Of a DNA stretch of 34,954 nucleotides, positions 1 to 7,069 are shown piece after piece. The stretch is taken from assembly GCA_900542115.1 (NCBI GenBank), contig UQMC01000002.1, positions 1 through 34,954 of the forward strand, read 5' to 3'. Source of the DNA: an uncultured Oscillibacter sp. GTDB lineage: Bacteria > Bacillota > Clostridia > Oscillospirales > Oscillospiraceae. Numbering within the stretch: position 1 is the first letter of the stretch; every line of letters begins with the position of its first letter. A model generated the notes under the pieces. It was given only the letters and a program-made list of their open reading frames with translations, did no database searches and had not been told where the DNA came from. Position numbers and translations under genes: made by a program.

Positions 1-51
1 CGGCGACCACCGAGATCTACACTCTTTCCCTACACGACGCTCTTCCGATCT
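1..51 (+). other. Illumina P5/TruSeq universal adapter (contamination)
   Basis: These 51 bases match, from memory, the Illumina P5/TruSeq universal adapter without its first seven bases. It ends in the diagnostic CTCTTCCGATCT at 40-51. The malic enzyme reading frame runs cleanly up to base 52 and then meets the adapter. This is an untrimmed read end at a contig terminus, not organism DNA. Any open reading frame crossing it is artificial. Confidence 0.98.
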
Positions 52-909
52 GTTGGCGCAGGCAAAGATAATGGCGTCACGGTTCATGGTCTTCACCATT
101 TCGGTGGTCACAGCGCCGGGAGCGGACACGCCAATGAACACATCGGCCCCCACCAGCATATCGGCAAGGCTGCCCGCCTTCTTGGAGAGGTTGGTGACCT
201 TGGCCATCTCGTCCTTAATGGGGTTCATGCCCTTGGGGCGGCCCTCATATACAGCGCCGCTGCGGTCGCAGAGCGTCAAATCCTTCACACCGGCGGAAAG
301 CAGCAGCTTGCCGATGGCGATAGCGGCGGCACCAGCGCCGTTGATGACAACCTTGATCTCGTCCATCTTCTTGTTTACAACCTTCAGCGCATTGGTCAGG
401 CCCGCCAGCGTGATGACGGCGGTGCCGTGCTGGTCATCGTGGAAAATGGGGATATCGCAGCGCTCCTTCAGCTTCTTCTCAATCTCAAAGCAGCGGGGCG
501 CGGCAATGTCCTCCAGATTCACGCCGCCGAAGGAGCCGGCCAGCAGAGCCACGGTGTTGACGATCTCGTCCACATCCTTGCTGCGGATGCACAGAGGGAT
601 GGCGTCCACATCACCGAATGCCTTGAACAGAACGCACTTGCCCTCCATAACGGGCATACCGGCCTCGGGGCCGATGTCGCCAAGGCCCAGAACGGCAGTA
701 CCGTCCGTCACAACGGCCACGGTGTTCCAGCGGCGGGTCAGCTCATAGCTCTTGTTGACATCCTTCTGAATTTCGAGGCAGGGCTGGGCCACACCGGGGG
801 TGTAGGCCAGTGAAAGCGCGTCCTTGCTGTCCACTGCCGCACGGGGCGTGACCTCCAGCTTGCCCTTCCACTCATAGTGCAGTCTCAGAGATTCCTTTGC
901 GTAATCCAT
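52..909 (-). CDS. Malic enzyme (NAD(P)-dependent, decarboxylating), 3'-truncated
   Basis: Oxidatively decarboxylates L-malate to pyruvate and CO2 with reduction of NAD(P)+, in the cytoplasm. The first 286 residues are present; the rest is lost at the contig end, where adapter begins. Visible family features are the YTPGVA motif (catalytic Tyr36), the MEGK motif (Lys91), the metal-binding region NLEDI (Glu133, Asp134), and DDQHGTA at 158-164, followed by the start of the Rossmann domain with a VINGAGAAA segment. The frame ends in ...CAN, fitting the family's nucleotide-binding strand. The ATG at 909 has a GGAGGAG ribosome site. It lies 53 bases downstream of larA on the same strand and probably shares its promoter. 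This is the short bacterial form; whether a C-terminal extra domain existed cannot be seen. Cofactor preference was not determined. Confidence 0.93.
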
Positions 910-962
910 TGTTTTCTCCTCCGTTTATCGTATTTGCTCCGGCGGAAGTGCCGGAAAGAAAC

Positions 963-2213
963 TTATTCCGCCACACGCGGCAGCGTGGAGCCGCCGTAGG
1001 GCATCACCAGCACCGAGGCATTGGCACCGCACTTTTCCACAGCGGCATCATAGGCCGCCTGTACGCTGTGGAACGGCTTCATGAACAGCCGCTCCACCAG
1101 CGCGTCCTCCATATCGCTGACAAGGTAGATATCCGCCTTTTCCAGAACCATGGCAATGGCCGCCGCCTTATGGCCGCCCAGCCGGAACTCCTTTTTGATT
1201 CGCTCGATAAGAGAATGGGGCGTGGGGGCGGTGGTGAGCCATTCTTCAAAGGTCTTTTCGCCCAGCCCCTCCTTGCAGGAGCCGATGAGCACCACCACGC
1301 CGCCGGGCTTGACCGCGTGCTTGGCGTTGTCCAGCGCCTTCTGGGTCTGGTAGAGGTTCAAATCCTTGGGGGCGCCGCCCTGCGACACTAAAACGATGTC
1401 CGCCCGCTGCGGAATCTCCTTGCGGTACAGGGTGTCCAAAAAGGCGCAGCCGACCCGGTGCGCGGCAGTCACATCGCCTGCTACAGCCCGGATGATCTCT
1501 TTCTTGGCGTCCAGCACCACGTTTACGATGAAGTCCACCCCCACCATGGCGGCGGCCTCCTCAATATCCTCCCGGACGGGGTTGCCCTCCAGCTTGCCGG
1601 CATGGGCAGTTTCCTCCACCATGCGGCTGTGGTTGGCCTGAATCGCCGCCCGGGTAGAAACGCCGGGCATGATGGCCTTGGCGCCGCCGGAATAACCGGC
1701 AAAGTAGTGATATTCAATATTGCCGAGGCAGATGCGGCGGTCCGCCTCCGCCACGGTTCGGACAATATCCACCGGCGTGCCCCGGGAGGTCACGCCGATA
1801 TGTACGCAGTCCGCCGTGTTGCCGTCCACGCAGGTGATCTCACTCCACGCACGGTCTCCGGCCAGATGGCGCTGCTCCTCCTCCGTATGGCAGCGGTGAC
1901 TGCCGAGGGCGAACACCAGCGTAATGTCCTCCCGCTTGACACCGGCGTCATACAGCTCGTCCAGCAGGGCGGGCATCACCTTCCATGTGGGCATGGGGCG
2001 GGTAATATCGCTGGTGATGATGGCAATCTTCTCGCCGGGGTGCACGATGTCCCGCAGCCGGGGCGTACCGATGGGCTCGTTCAGCGCCCGCCAGACCTCC
2101 GCCTCGCCGGTCAGCGCCACCGACACCTCGTTGGGCGTCAGGATGCCCTGCAGATTTGCCTCCGGCACCTGCACCGTTTCGCTGCGGGTGCCGATCTTCA
2201 GAGTGATGTCCAT
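963..2213 (-). CDS. larA: LarA-family nickel-dependent 2-hydroxyacid racemase/epimerase
   Basis: A 416-residue member of the LarA (DUF2088) family, which racemises or epimerises 2-hydroxyacids through a nickel-pincer nucleotide bound to a lysine. Conserved features are SDITRP at 68-73, GSHR with His106 (the catalytic histidine equivalent), GYSGGAK with Lys179 (the expected cofactor-linking lysine), and QANH with His195. Length agrees with characterised LarA (about 420 residues). The cofactor genes larB, larC and larE are not in this window and would have to lie elsewhere. The gene leads an operon with a malic enzyme and diverges from an AEC permease. This makes malate or a related hydroxydicarboxylate a more attractive substrate than lactate, but substrate cannot be read from sequence. 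Family membership is certain; lactate specificity is not. Confidence 0.9.
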   Translation of the reverse strand: MDITLKIGTRSETVQVPEANLQGILTPNEVSVALTGEAEVWRALNEPIGTPRLRDIVHPGEKIAIITSDITRPMPTWKVMPALLDELYDAGVKREDITLVFALGSHRCHTEEEQRHLAGDRAWSEITCVDGNTADCVHIGVTSRGTPVDIVRTVAEADRRICLGNIEYHYFAGYSGGAKAIMPGVSTRAAIQANHSRMVEETAHAGKLEGNPVREDIEEAAAMVGVDFIVNVVLDAKKEIIRAVAGDVTAAHRVGCAFLDTLYRKEIPQRADIVLVSQGGAPKDLNLYQTQKALDNAKHAVKPGGVVVLIGSCKEGLGEKTFEEWLTTAPTPHSLIERIKKEFRLGGHKAAAIAMVLEKADIYLVSDMEDALVERLFMKPFHSVQAAYDAAVEKCGANASVLVMPYGGSTLPRVAE

Positions 2214-2249
2214 AAATGAAGCCCTCCTCTGTTCCTATTTGTAGTTTAG

Positions 2250-2277
2250 ATTATATGCCGAAACGGTTTTTTGTCAA
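2250..2277 (-). promoter_or_regulatory. Promoter of the larA-malic enzyme operon
   Basis: On the minus strand a perfect -35 TTGACA (2277-2272) is followed after 16 bases by a perfect -10 TATAAT (2255-2250). The -10 lies 37 bases upstream of the larA ATG. It is back to back with the AEC promoter, the two -35 boxes being 16 bases apart. Confidence 0.85.
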
Positions 2278-2293
2278 TTCTAACGTTTAGGAT

Positions 2294-2322
2294 TTGACAA
2301 AATTTGCCGCTCTACCTATACT
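2294..2322 (+). promoter_or_regulatory. Promoter of the AEC permease gene
   Basis: TTGACA (2294-2299), a 17-base spacer and TATACT (2317-2322) make a near-consensus vegetative promoter. The transcript would start near 2330, leaving a leader of about 70 bases before the ATG at 2398. Confidence 0.85.
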
Positions 2323-2397
2323 GAAAGATAATTTAATCGCTCCGCAAACGCGGGGCAAGACGAAAAAATGCCGGAGAACCGGCAAAAGGAGCACAGT

Positions 2398-3333
2398 ATG
2401 GGAAATTTTCAAATCTGCCTGGACGCCACCGCACCTCTCCTTCTCTATCTGGCGGCAGGCTACCTTGCCCGCAGGCTTAAGCAAATCGACAGTCAGGACG
2501 TATCCCGGTTCAATTCGGTGGTCTTCAATTTCTTTCTCACGGTCAATCAATTTAAAAGCATTTACTTTTCCGATTTGAGCACCGCCGTTCGTCCGGGGCT
2601 GATTCTCTTTTCCGCATTGGGTGTGCTGACGTCCTGCGGCATCGGCCTCGCGCTGTCCTCCAAGCTGCTGCCCCGGGAGCAGCGGGGCGTTATGACGCAG
2701 GGTATATTCCGTTCCAATTTTGTGCTCATCGGGCTTTACATCGCGGAAACGCTGGTGCCCGATGGCAGCGTCGGCTCCGTGGCGGTACTCGGCGCCATTG
2801 TCATCCCGCTGTTCAACGTGCTGGCGGTGGTGGTGCTGTCCCTGTACGGCGGCGGGCGCGTCAGCTTCCGGAGCATATTTATAAAGGTATTGAAAAATCC
2901 GCTGATTCTCTCCACGGCAGCAGGACTGCTCTGCCTGTGGCTCCGCGTCCCCCTGCCTCGCTTCGTTCAGACGGCGGTGCGGCAGATGGCCGCTGTGTCA
3001 ACGCCCATGATGCTGTTTCTGCTGGGTGCCTTCTTCCGTTTTGACGCGCTGTCCCGTTACCGCAAACAGGTAGTTTTAGGCGCGTCCATGAAGCTGCTGG
3101 TCATGCCCGCTATCTTCCTGACGCTGGGCTACTGCCTTGGCTTCCGGGGCATGGAATTTGCGGCGCTGTTGGGTGTGTTCGCCACCTCTACCGCCGTTTC
3201 CTCCTTTGCCATGACCCGCCAACTGGGCGGCGATGTGGAGCTTTCCGGCGCGCTCATCGTTGTCACCAGCACTCTTTGCCCCTTTACGCTGTTCCTCTGG
3301 TGTTTCCTGTTCAAGTCTCTGGGCGCATTTTAA
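2398..3333 (+). CDS. AEC (auxin efflux carrier) family permease, probable organic-acid transporter
   Basis: An integral membrane transporter of 311 residues with about ten hydrophobic segments in the two-times-five layout of the AEC family. Bacterial members include malate and malonate permeases (MleP/MdcF type). A family-like RSNFVLIGL segment sits where the first helix bundle ends, and the C-terminal half keeps the LGVFATSTAVSSFAMT region. The ATG at 2398 was chosen over one 30 bases upstream because AAAGGAG lies just before it and the hydrophobic protein begins right after. It diverges from the larA-malic enzyme operon, which suggests carriage of the acid those enzymes handle. That assignment is inference; substrate and direction are unknown. 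Confidence 0.85.
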   Translation: MGNFQICLDATAPLLLYLAAGYLARRLKQIDSQDVSRFNSVVFNFFLTVNQFKSIYFSDLSTAVRPGLILFSALGVLTSCGIGLALSSKLLPREQRGVMTQGIFRSNFVLIGLYIAETLVPDGSVGSVAVLGAIVIPLFNVLAVVVLSLYGGGRVSFRSIFIKVLKNPLILSTAAGLLCLWLRVPLPRFVQTAVRQMAAVSTPMMLFLLGAFFRFDALSRYRKQVVLGASMKLLVMPAIFLTLGYCLGFRGMEFAALLGVFATSTAVSSFAMTRQLGGDVELSGALIVVTSTLCPFTLFLWCFLFKSLGAF

Positions 3334-3433
3334 GCAAATTTCTTTTCCGCTCTCCGGCAGTTTTTTCGAGAGAAATCCCCCAGTTTCCACAAAAGCGGGA
3401 CATCTTTTTGTGCAGTTTGACCGTCTTTTGTTC

Positions 3434-3451
3434 AGCAATTGCAAAATTGCT
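3434..3451. repeat. Short inverted repeat downstream of the AEC gene
   Basis: Two 7-base arms (AGCAATT and AATTGCT) flank a GCAA loop. It is AT-rich and the T-run nearby (3456-3463) is interrupted, so it is a weak terminator at best; a protein-binding site is equally possible. The surrounding 3334-3560 shows no gene. Confidence 0.35.
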
Positions 3452-3565
3452 TCTGTGTTTTTTCTCTGCGAACGGTTTTAAAATCGCTTCAAATTGTTCC
3501 ACGGCTGTTTTTCATGCTCTGTCAGAAACAAATCGGCGTCAAAATTACTGGTACTTTTCACCGAA

Positions 3566-3595
3566 TTGACGCAGTTGTGCATTCTGGATTAGAGT
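3566..3595 (+). promoter_or_regulatory. Candidate promoter of the dctPQM operon
   Basis: TTGACG (3566-3571), an 18-base spacer and TAGAGT (3590-3595) is the best vegetative-type promoter in the 355-base gap before dctP. The -10 is imperfect, so this is tentative. It would give a leader of roughly 90 bases. Confidence 0.35.
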
Positions 3596-3602
3596 GTTAC
3601 CA

Positions 3603-3669
3603 GCGGTACACCCCAAGGAACGGGTTTCCGTCTGGCGGTGCGTACCGCATGGTCCATTTTGTACCATCA
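3603..3669 (+). other. Structured leader upstream of dctP
   Basis: GCGGTAC at 3603-3609 pairs with GTACCGC at 3642-3648. The adjoining ACC/GGT bases extend the stem across a two-base bulge, and an inner hairpin ACGG-GTTT-CCGT sits at 3620-3631. A second small inverted repeat, ATGGT...ACCAT (3649-3668), ends just before the AGGAGG ribosome site. It matches no riboswitch class I recognise; it could be a 5' stabiliser, attenuator or new regulatory element. Confidence 0.4.
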
Positions 3670-3688
3670 TATTTTTAGGAGGAACGTT

Positions 3689-4702
3689 ATGAAAAAGTTT
3701 TGGTCTTTGCTTCTCTCTGTCGCAATGGTCGCATCTCTGGCCGCCTGCGGCGGCAGTAGCTCCGGCGGTTCCACCAGCGGCGATGCCGCCAACACCGGTG
3801 ACTCCGCCAACACCGAGGCGGTCCACTTCAAGCTGAGCCATCCCTCTGCTGAGGGCGGCCCCTATGACCTGATGAGCAAGAAGTTTGCTGAGCTGGTCGA
3901 GGAGAAGTCCGGCGGCAAGTACGTCATCGACATCTTCGCCGCAAACGCTCTGGGCTCTCAGGAAGAGGTTCTGGACGCCGTTTCTCTGGGCACTCTGGAT
4001 CTGGCTGTTACTTCCGATGACATTCTGGCCAAGTACGCTCCCGAGTGGGGCTATGTGGGCCTGCCCTTCCTGTTCGATGACGTGGACGACGTGGATGAGA
4101 ACCTCAACGGTGAGCTGGGCGCTTACCTCTCCGGCAAGCTGGAGGATAAGGGGATGTTCGTTATCTCCTTCTTCGAGAACGGCTTCCGTAACATCACCGC
4201 CAACAAGGAGATCAATACTCCTCAGGATCTGGCCGGTCTGAAGATCCGCGTCATGACCAACGAGCCTCTGCGCGCCATGTTCACCAACGCCGGCGCCGTT
4301 GTCACCAACGTGTCCTTCTCCGAGCTGTATCAGGCTCTTCAGCTTGGCACCTGCGAGGCCGAGGAGAACCCCTTCGCCAACATCCGCGATAAGAAGTTCT
4401 ACGAGGTCCAGAGCTATATGTGCGTGACCATGCACTCTCACACTGCTGAGCCTCTGGTCATGTCCAAGGAGCTGTTCGACAGCCTGTCTGCTGAGGATCA
4501 GGCCATGTTCCAGGAGGCCGGTCTCGAGGCTTCCAAGTGGGCTTATCAGCATGCTAAGGATACCGATGCTGAGAACCGCGAGTATCTGGAGGGCCAGATG
4601 ACCGTTATCGATCCCGATCGTGAGCTCTGGAAGGAGTTCGCCGCCGAGACCAACGCTTCTTACGAGGCTAACTACACCGAGGCTGCCGCTCTGAAGATTT
4701 GA
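3689..4702 (+). CDS. dctP: TRAP transporter solute-binding lipoprotein DctP
   Basis: Extracytoplasmic substrate receptor of a TRAP transporter, 337 residues. The N-terminus is a lipoprotein signal (Lys2-Lys3, hydrophobic core, lipobox LAAC with Cys20), followed by a Gly/Ser/Asn linker for anchoring outside a Gram-positive membrane. The body shows DctP/TAXI-type signatures: the LKIRV arginine that usually contacts the substrate carboxylate, and the SELYQALQLG...AEEN segment typical of C4-dicarboxylate and sugar-acid receptors. The ATG at 3689 is set by a perfect AGGAGG six bases upstream. dctQ and dctM follow. Codons are markedly richer in GCT/TCT-type forms than neighbouring genes, which suggests high expression. 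The exact ligand (malate, fumarate, succinate, a sialic or sugar acid) cannot be assigned. Confidence 0.93.
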   Translation: MKKFWSLLLSVAMVASLAACGGSSSGGSTSGDAANTGDSANTEAVHFKLSHPSAEGGPYDLMSKKFAELVEEKSGGKYVIDIFAANALGSQEEVLDAVSLGTLDLAVTSDDILAKYAPEWGYVGLPFLFDDVDDVDENLNGELGAYLSGKLEDKGMFVISFFENGFRNITANKEINTPQDLAGLKIRVMTNEPLRAMFTNAGAVVTNVSFSELYQALQLGTCEAEENPFANIRDKKFYEVQSYMCVTMHSHTAEPLVMSKELFDSLSAEDQAMFQEAGLEASKWAYQHAKDTDAENREYLEGQMTVIDPDRELWKEFAAETNASYEANYTEAAALKI

Positions 4703-4767
4703 GCTCGGTCCGTACATTTTTCAAGCATTCCATCGCATTATATCGCAGAGTAGAATAGAGAGATAGC

Positions 4768-4809
4768 CTTGCGGGATACGTTTAGGCGCGCCTATACGTA
4801 TCCCGCAAG
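4768..4809. repeat. 42-base near-perfect palindrome between dctP and dctQ
   Basis: Each 21-base half is the reverse complement of the other except for one T-T mismatch (4782/4795), so 20 of 21 pairs form. The core is TAGGCGCGCCTA-like at the centre (4788/4789) and the outer arms end CTTGCGGG/CCCGCAAG. No T-run follows on the plus strand, so it is not a classic terminator. Its place between a receptor gene and its membrane partners suggests an mRNA-stabilising or attenuating hairpin that keeps dctP above dctQM. Confidence 0.85.
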
Positions 4810-4849
4810 CATTTATGGACAATCTAACCAAAAGGAAAGTAGGTATCGT

Positions 4850-5353
4850 ATGTATAACGGCTTGGTCAAGTTTAATACCGGCATCACCAAGGTATACAAC
4901 GTCATCATGATGATCCTCCTTGGCCTGATGAGCATTTGGACGCTCTTTGAGGTCATTTTCCGGGAGGCCGGCGTGAGTGTGCCCTGGCTTGAGGAATTTA
5001 CGATTTATGCGTTCAGCTGGCTGACCTATTTCGGCGCCGCCAACGTGCTTCGCAACGATGGTCACCTGAGCGTGACCGCTATCACCGGCATCATTGAAAA
5101 GAAAAGTCCCAAGGCCCGCAAGGCTTTGGCTATCATTACTTACATCATCGTCGCGGTCTTCTGCTGCATCGTCTGCTATTATTCTACCATGATGGTGATT
5201 AAGTATAATAACACCGGCTCCACCACCACTAACATCCGTTGGATCAAGATGAGCTGGGTCTTCTTCCAGATTCCCCTGAACTACATTGTGTACATTCTGT
5301 TTGAGATCGAAAAAATCTGGGGCGTTGCCACCGGAAAGCGGGAGGTAAAGTAA
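4850..5353 (+). CDS. dctQ: TRAP transporter small permease DctQ
   Basis: The 167-residue small membrane subunit of the TRAP transporter. It has four predicted helices: about residues 15-35 (VYNVIMMILLGLMSIWTLFE), 45-65, 85-110 (IITYIIVAVFCCIVCYY) and a last one before the C-terminus. The VPWLEEFTIYAFSWLTYFGAA stretch is typical of DctQ. The ATG at 4850 was preferred to an upstream in-frame ATG at 4769 because that one lies inside the palindrome; AAAGGAAAG precedes 4850. The stop is one base before the dctM ATG. It forms the membrane complex with DctM. Confidence 0.92.
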   Translation: MYNGLVKFNTGITKVYNVIMMILLGLMSIWTLFEVIFREAGVSVPWLEEFTIYAFSWLTYFGAANVLRNDGHLSVTAITGIIEKKSPKARKALAIITYIIVAVFCCIVCYYSTMMVIKYNNTGSTTTNIRWIKMSWVFFQIPLNYIVYILFEIEKIWGVATGKREVK

Positions 5354-5354
5354 T

Positions 5355-6635
5355 ATGCTGGTAATTGTTCTGCTGGTCAGCTTCTTCCTGCTGCTGTTCA
5401 TCGGTGTCCCCATTTCTTTCGCCCTGTCCATTTCCTCCTTCACGGCGGTTATGACCACAGGCGCAATCCCCGTTATCAATCTGGTGCAGAAAACGTTCCG
5501 CGCCATCGACTCCTTCACCCTGCTGGCAATCCCCTTCTTCGTGTTTGCCGGTAACGTTATGGCCCGCGGCGGCGTTTCCAAGCGCCTGACCGATATGGCC
5601 GCAACGCTGGTGGGCCGGATGCCCGGCGGCCTTGCTCACGTGGCAACGCTATCCTCCACCTTCTTCGGTGCTATCTCCGGTTCCGCCCCCGCTACCACCT
5701 CCGCTATCGGCGCCGTTATGGTGCCCGAGATGGAGAAGCGCAACTACGATAAGGCCTTCACCGCCGCTGTGGTCGCCGCCTCCGGTACCATCGGTCTGAT
5801 CATCCCCCCCAGCAACACCATGGTTATGTACGGCACGCTGGCAAACGCCTCCGTCGGTAAAATGTTCATCGGCGGCGTCGGCCCCGGCCTGCTGATGACC
5901 GCAGTTATTATCATCATCAACTATGTCATTTCCAAGAAGCGCGGCTATGTCGGTACCGAGCGTGTCACTGCCAAGGAGGTCGCCACCGCTTTCAAGAACG
6001 GTATCTGGGCTCTGCTGATGCCCGTCATTATTCTGGGCGGTATCTATTCCGGTCTGTTCACCCCCACCGAGGCTGCTGCCATCGCTGTGTTCTACGGCAT
6101 TATCGTCAGCGCCTTCGTGTATCGCAACATGGGCTGGAAGGACTTTATCCATGTGCTGTCTGCTTCCGCCTCCTCCACCGCTTCCATTCTGTTCCTTGTG
6201 GCAAACGCCCACATCTTCAGCTATCTGCTCTCCAGTGAGCAGATTCCGCAGAAGCTCGCTATCCTGATGACCAGCCTGACCACCAACCCCACCATGATCA
6301 TGTTCCTCATCATGATCGTGCTGCTGATTGCCGGCTGCTTCCTCGATAACGCCGTGGCCGTCATTCTGCTGACCCCCATCTTCGTCAACGTGGTTCAGGC
6401 CATGAACATCGACATCTGCTACTTCGGCGTGTTCCTGGTGTTCGTGCTGGCTATCGGTCAGGTTACACCTCCTGTGGGTCTGTGCCTGTTCGTTGCCTGC
6501 GATATCGGCAAGGTCTCCATTGAGAAGATCAGCCGCGAAGTTCTTCCCTATGTGGGCGGTCTGATCGTCACCGCAATTCTGCTGGTGCTCTTCCCCCAGA
6601 TCGTCACTTGGCTGCCCAGCCTGACGGGTTTGTAA
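5355..6635 (+). CDS. dctM: TRAP transporter large permease DctM
   Basis: The 426-residue large subunit, a sodium-coupled transporter of the ion-transporter superfamily with about twelve membrane segments. Length is typical. Conserved DctM motifs include IPFFVFAGNVM, the GAISGSAPATTSAIGAVM re-entrant region, GLIIPPSNTMVMYG, FTPTEAAAIAVFYG, and QVTPPVGLCLFVACDIG near the C-terminus. GGAGGT lies eight bases before the ATG, overlapping the end of dctQ, so the two are translationally coupled. It is the last gene of the operon, followed by a clear terminator. Confidence 0.95.
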   Translation: MLVIVLLVSFFLLLFIGVPISFALSISSFTAVMTTGAIPVINLVQKTFRAIDSFTLLAIPFFVFAGNVMARGGVSKRLTDMAATLVGRMPGGLAHVATLSSTFFGAISGSAPATTSAIGAVMVPEMEKRNYDKAFTAAVVAASGTIGLIIPPSNTMVMYGTLANASVGKMFIGGVGPGLLMTAVIIIINYVISKKRGYVGTERVTAKEVATAFKNGIWALLMPVIILGGIYSGLFTPTEAAAIAVFYGIIVSAFVYRNMGWKDFIHVLSASASSTASILFLVANAHIFSYLLSSEQIPQKLAILMTSLTTNPTMIMFLIMIVLLIAGCFLDNAVAVILLTPIFVNVVQAMNIDICYFGVFLVFVLAIGQVTPPVGLCLFVACDIGKVSIEKISREVLPYVGGLIVTAILLVLFPQIVTWLPSLTGL

Positions 6636-6660
6636 TCGAAGGGACTTCCAAGCAATTTAA

Positions 6661-6697
6661 AAATACAGAGGATTGTTCGATCCTCTGTATTTTTTTG
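6661..6697 (+). terminator. Rho-independent terminator of dctPQM
   Basis: A 13-base perfect stem (6661-6673 with 6680-6692), a six-base TGTTCG loop and a run of seven T's. It starts 26 bases after the dctM stop. Confidence 0.93.
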
Positions 6698-6960
6698 CTT
6701 TCCAATACCTTTGGCCGAGAGATATGCGCCGGCAGGCGCGTATCCCCCGGTAATTTTCTCTCTGCTTCGCGTGTGTCAGCCCGCCTGCGGCTTAAGGGTA
6801 AAAGCCACCTGCAATCCATCGCCGACCGGTGTATGCGGCTGAGGCTGGCTGGCAGAGCACCCGCAGGCAGAGCGCACAAGAATATGAGCGCAGACTGCTT
6901 TTGTCTCCGTCTTTGGCGGACATTTGCGCGATGAACGCTCATGCCACAAAAATTGACTGG
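6698..6960. other. Gene-free GC-rich region with several inverted repeats
   Basis: No credible gene on either strand; the overlapping frames have no ribosome site or recognisable protein. It holds a hairpin GATATGCGCC/GGCGCGTATC with a 4-base loop (6720-6743), paired segments GCCTGCGG/CCGCAGGC (about 6782 and 6860), a TGTC-CC/GG-GGACA hairpin (about 6903-6923) and ATGAGCG/CGCTCAT (about 6883 and 6935). It may be a decayed small element or a structured RNA; I recognise neither. Confidence 0.4.
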
Positions 6961-6989
6961 TAAAATTTCATAAAATTATTGCGGACGTA

Positions 6990-7018
6990 TGGACATTTTA
7001 TCCGCCGTGGTGTATATA
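6990..7018 (+). promoter_or_regulatory. Promoter of the citrate synthase-aconitase-IDH operon
   Basis: TGGACA (6990-6995), a 17-base spacer and TATATA (7013-7018). The -10 lies inside the dyad at 7011-7034, so a protein bound there would block polymerase. A second, poorer candidate with TTGACT at 6953-6958 lies upstream. Confidence 0.6.
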
Positions 7019-7034
7019 TGTATACAGATATACA
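7011..7034. promoter_or_regulatory. 24-base dyad, candidate GntR operator
   Basis: An inverted repeat of 12-base halves centred at 7022/7023 with 11 of 12 positions symmetric. Its core is the perfect palindrome TGTATACA (7019-7026), flanked by TGTATA and TATACA. FCD-type GntR regulators commonly bind short AT-rich dyads of this kind. It overlaps the -10 and start site of the operon that encodes such a regulator, so autorepression is the simplest reading. Confidence 0.65.
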
Positions 7035-7069
7035 ATCTTGCAGGAGAACCTGCCGGGAAGGAGACCGCT

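Noticed and set aside
6604..6942. Open frames on both strands after dctM
   Set aside because: They span the dctM terminator and the hairpin-rich region, lack ribosome sites and show no family features.
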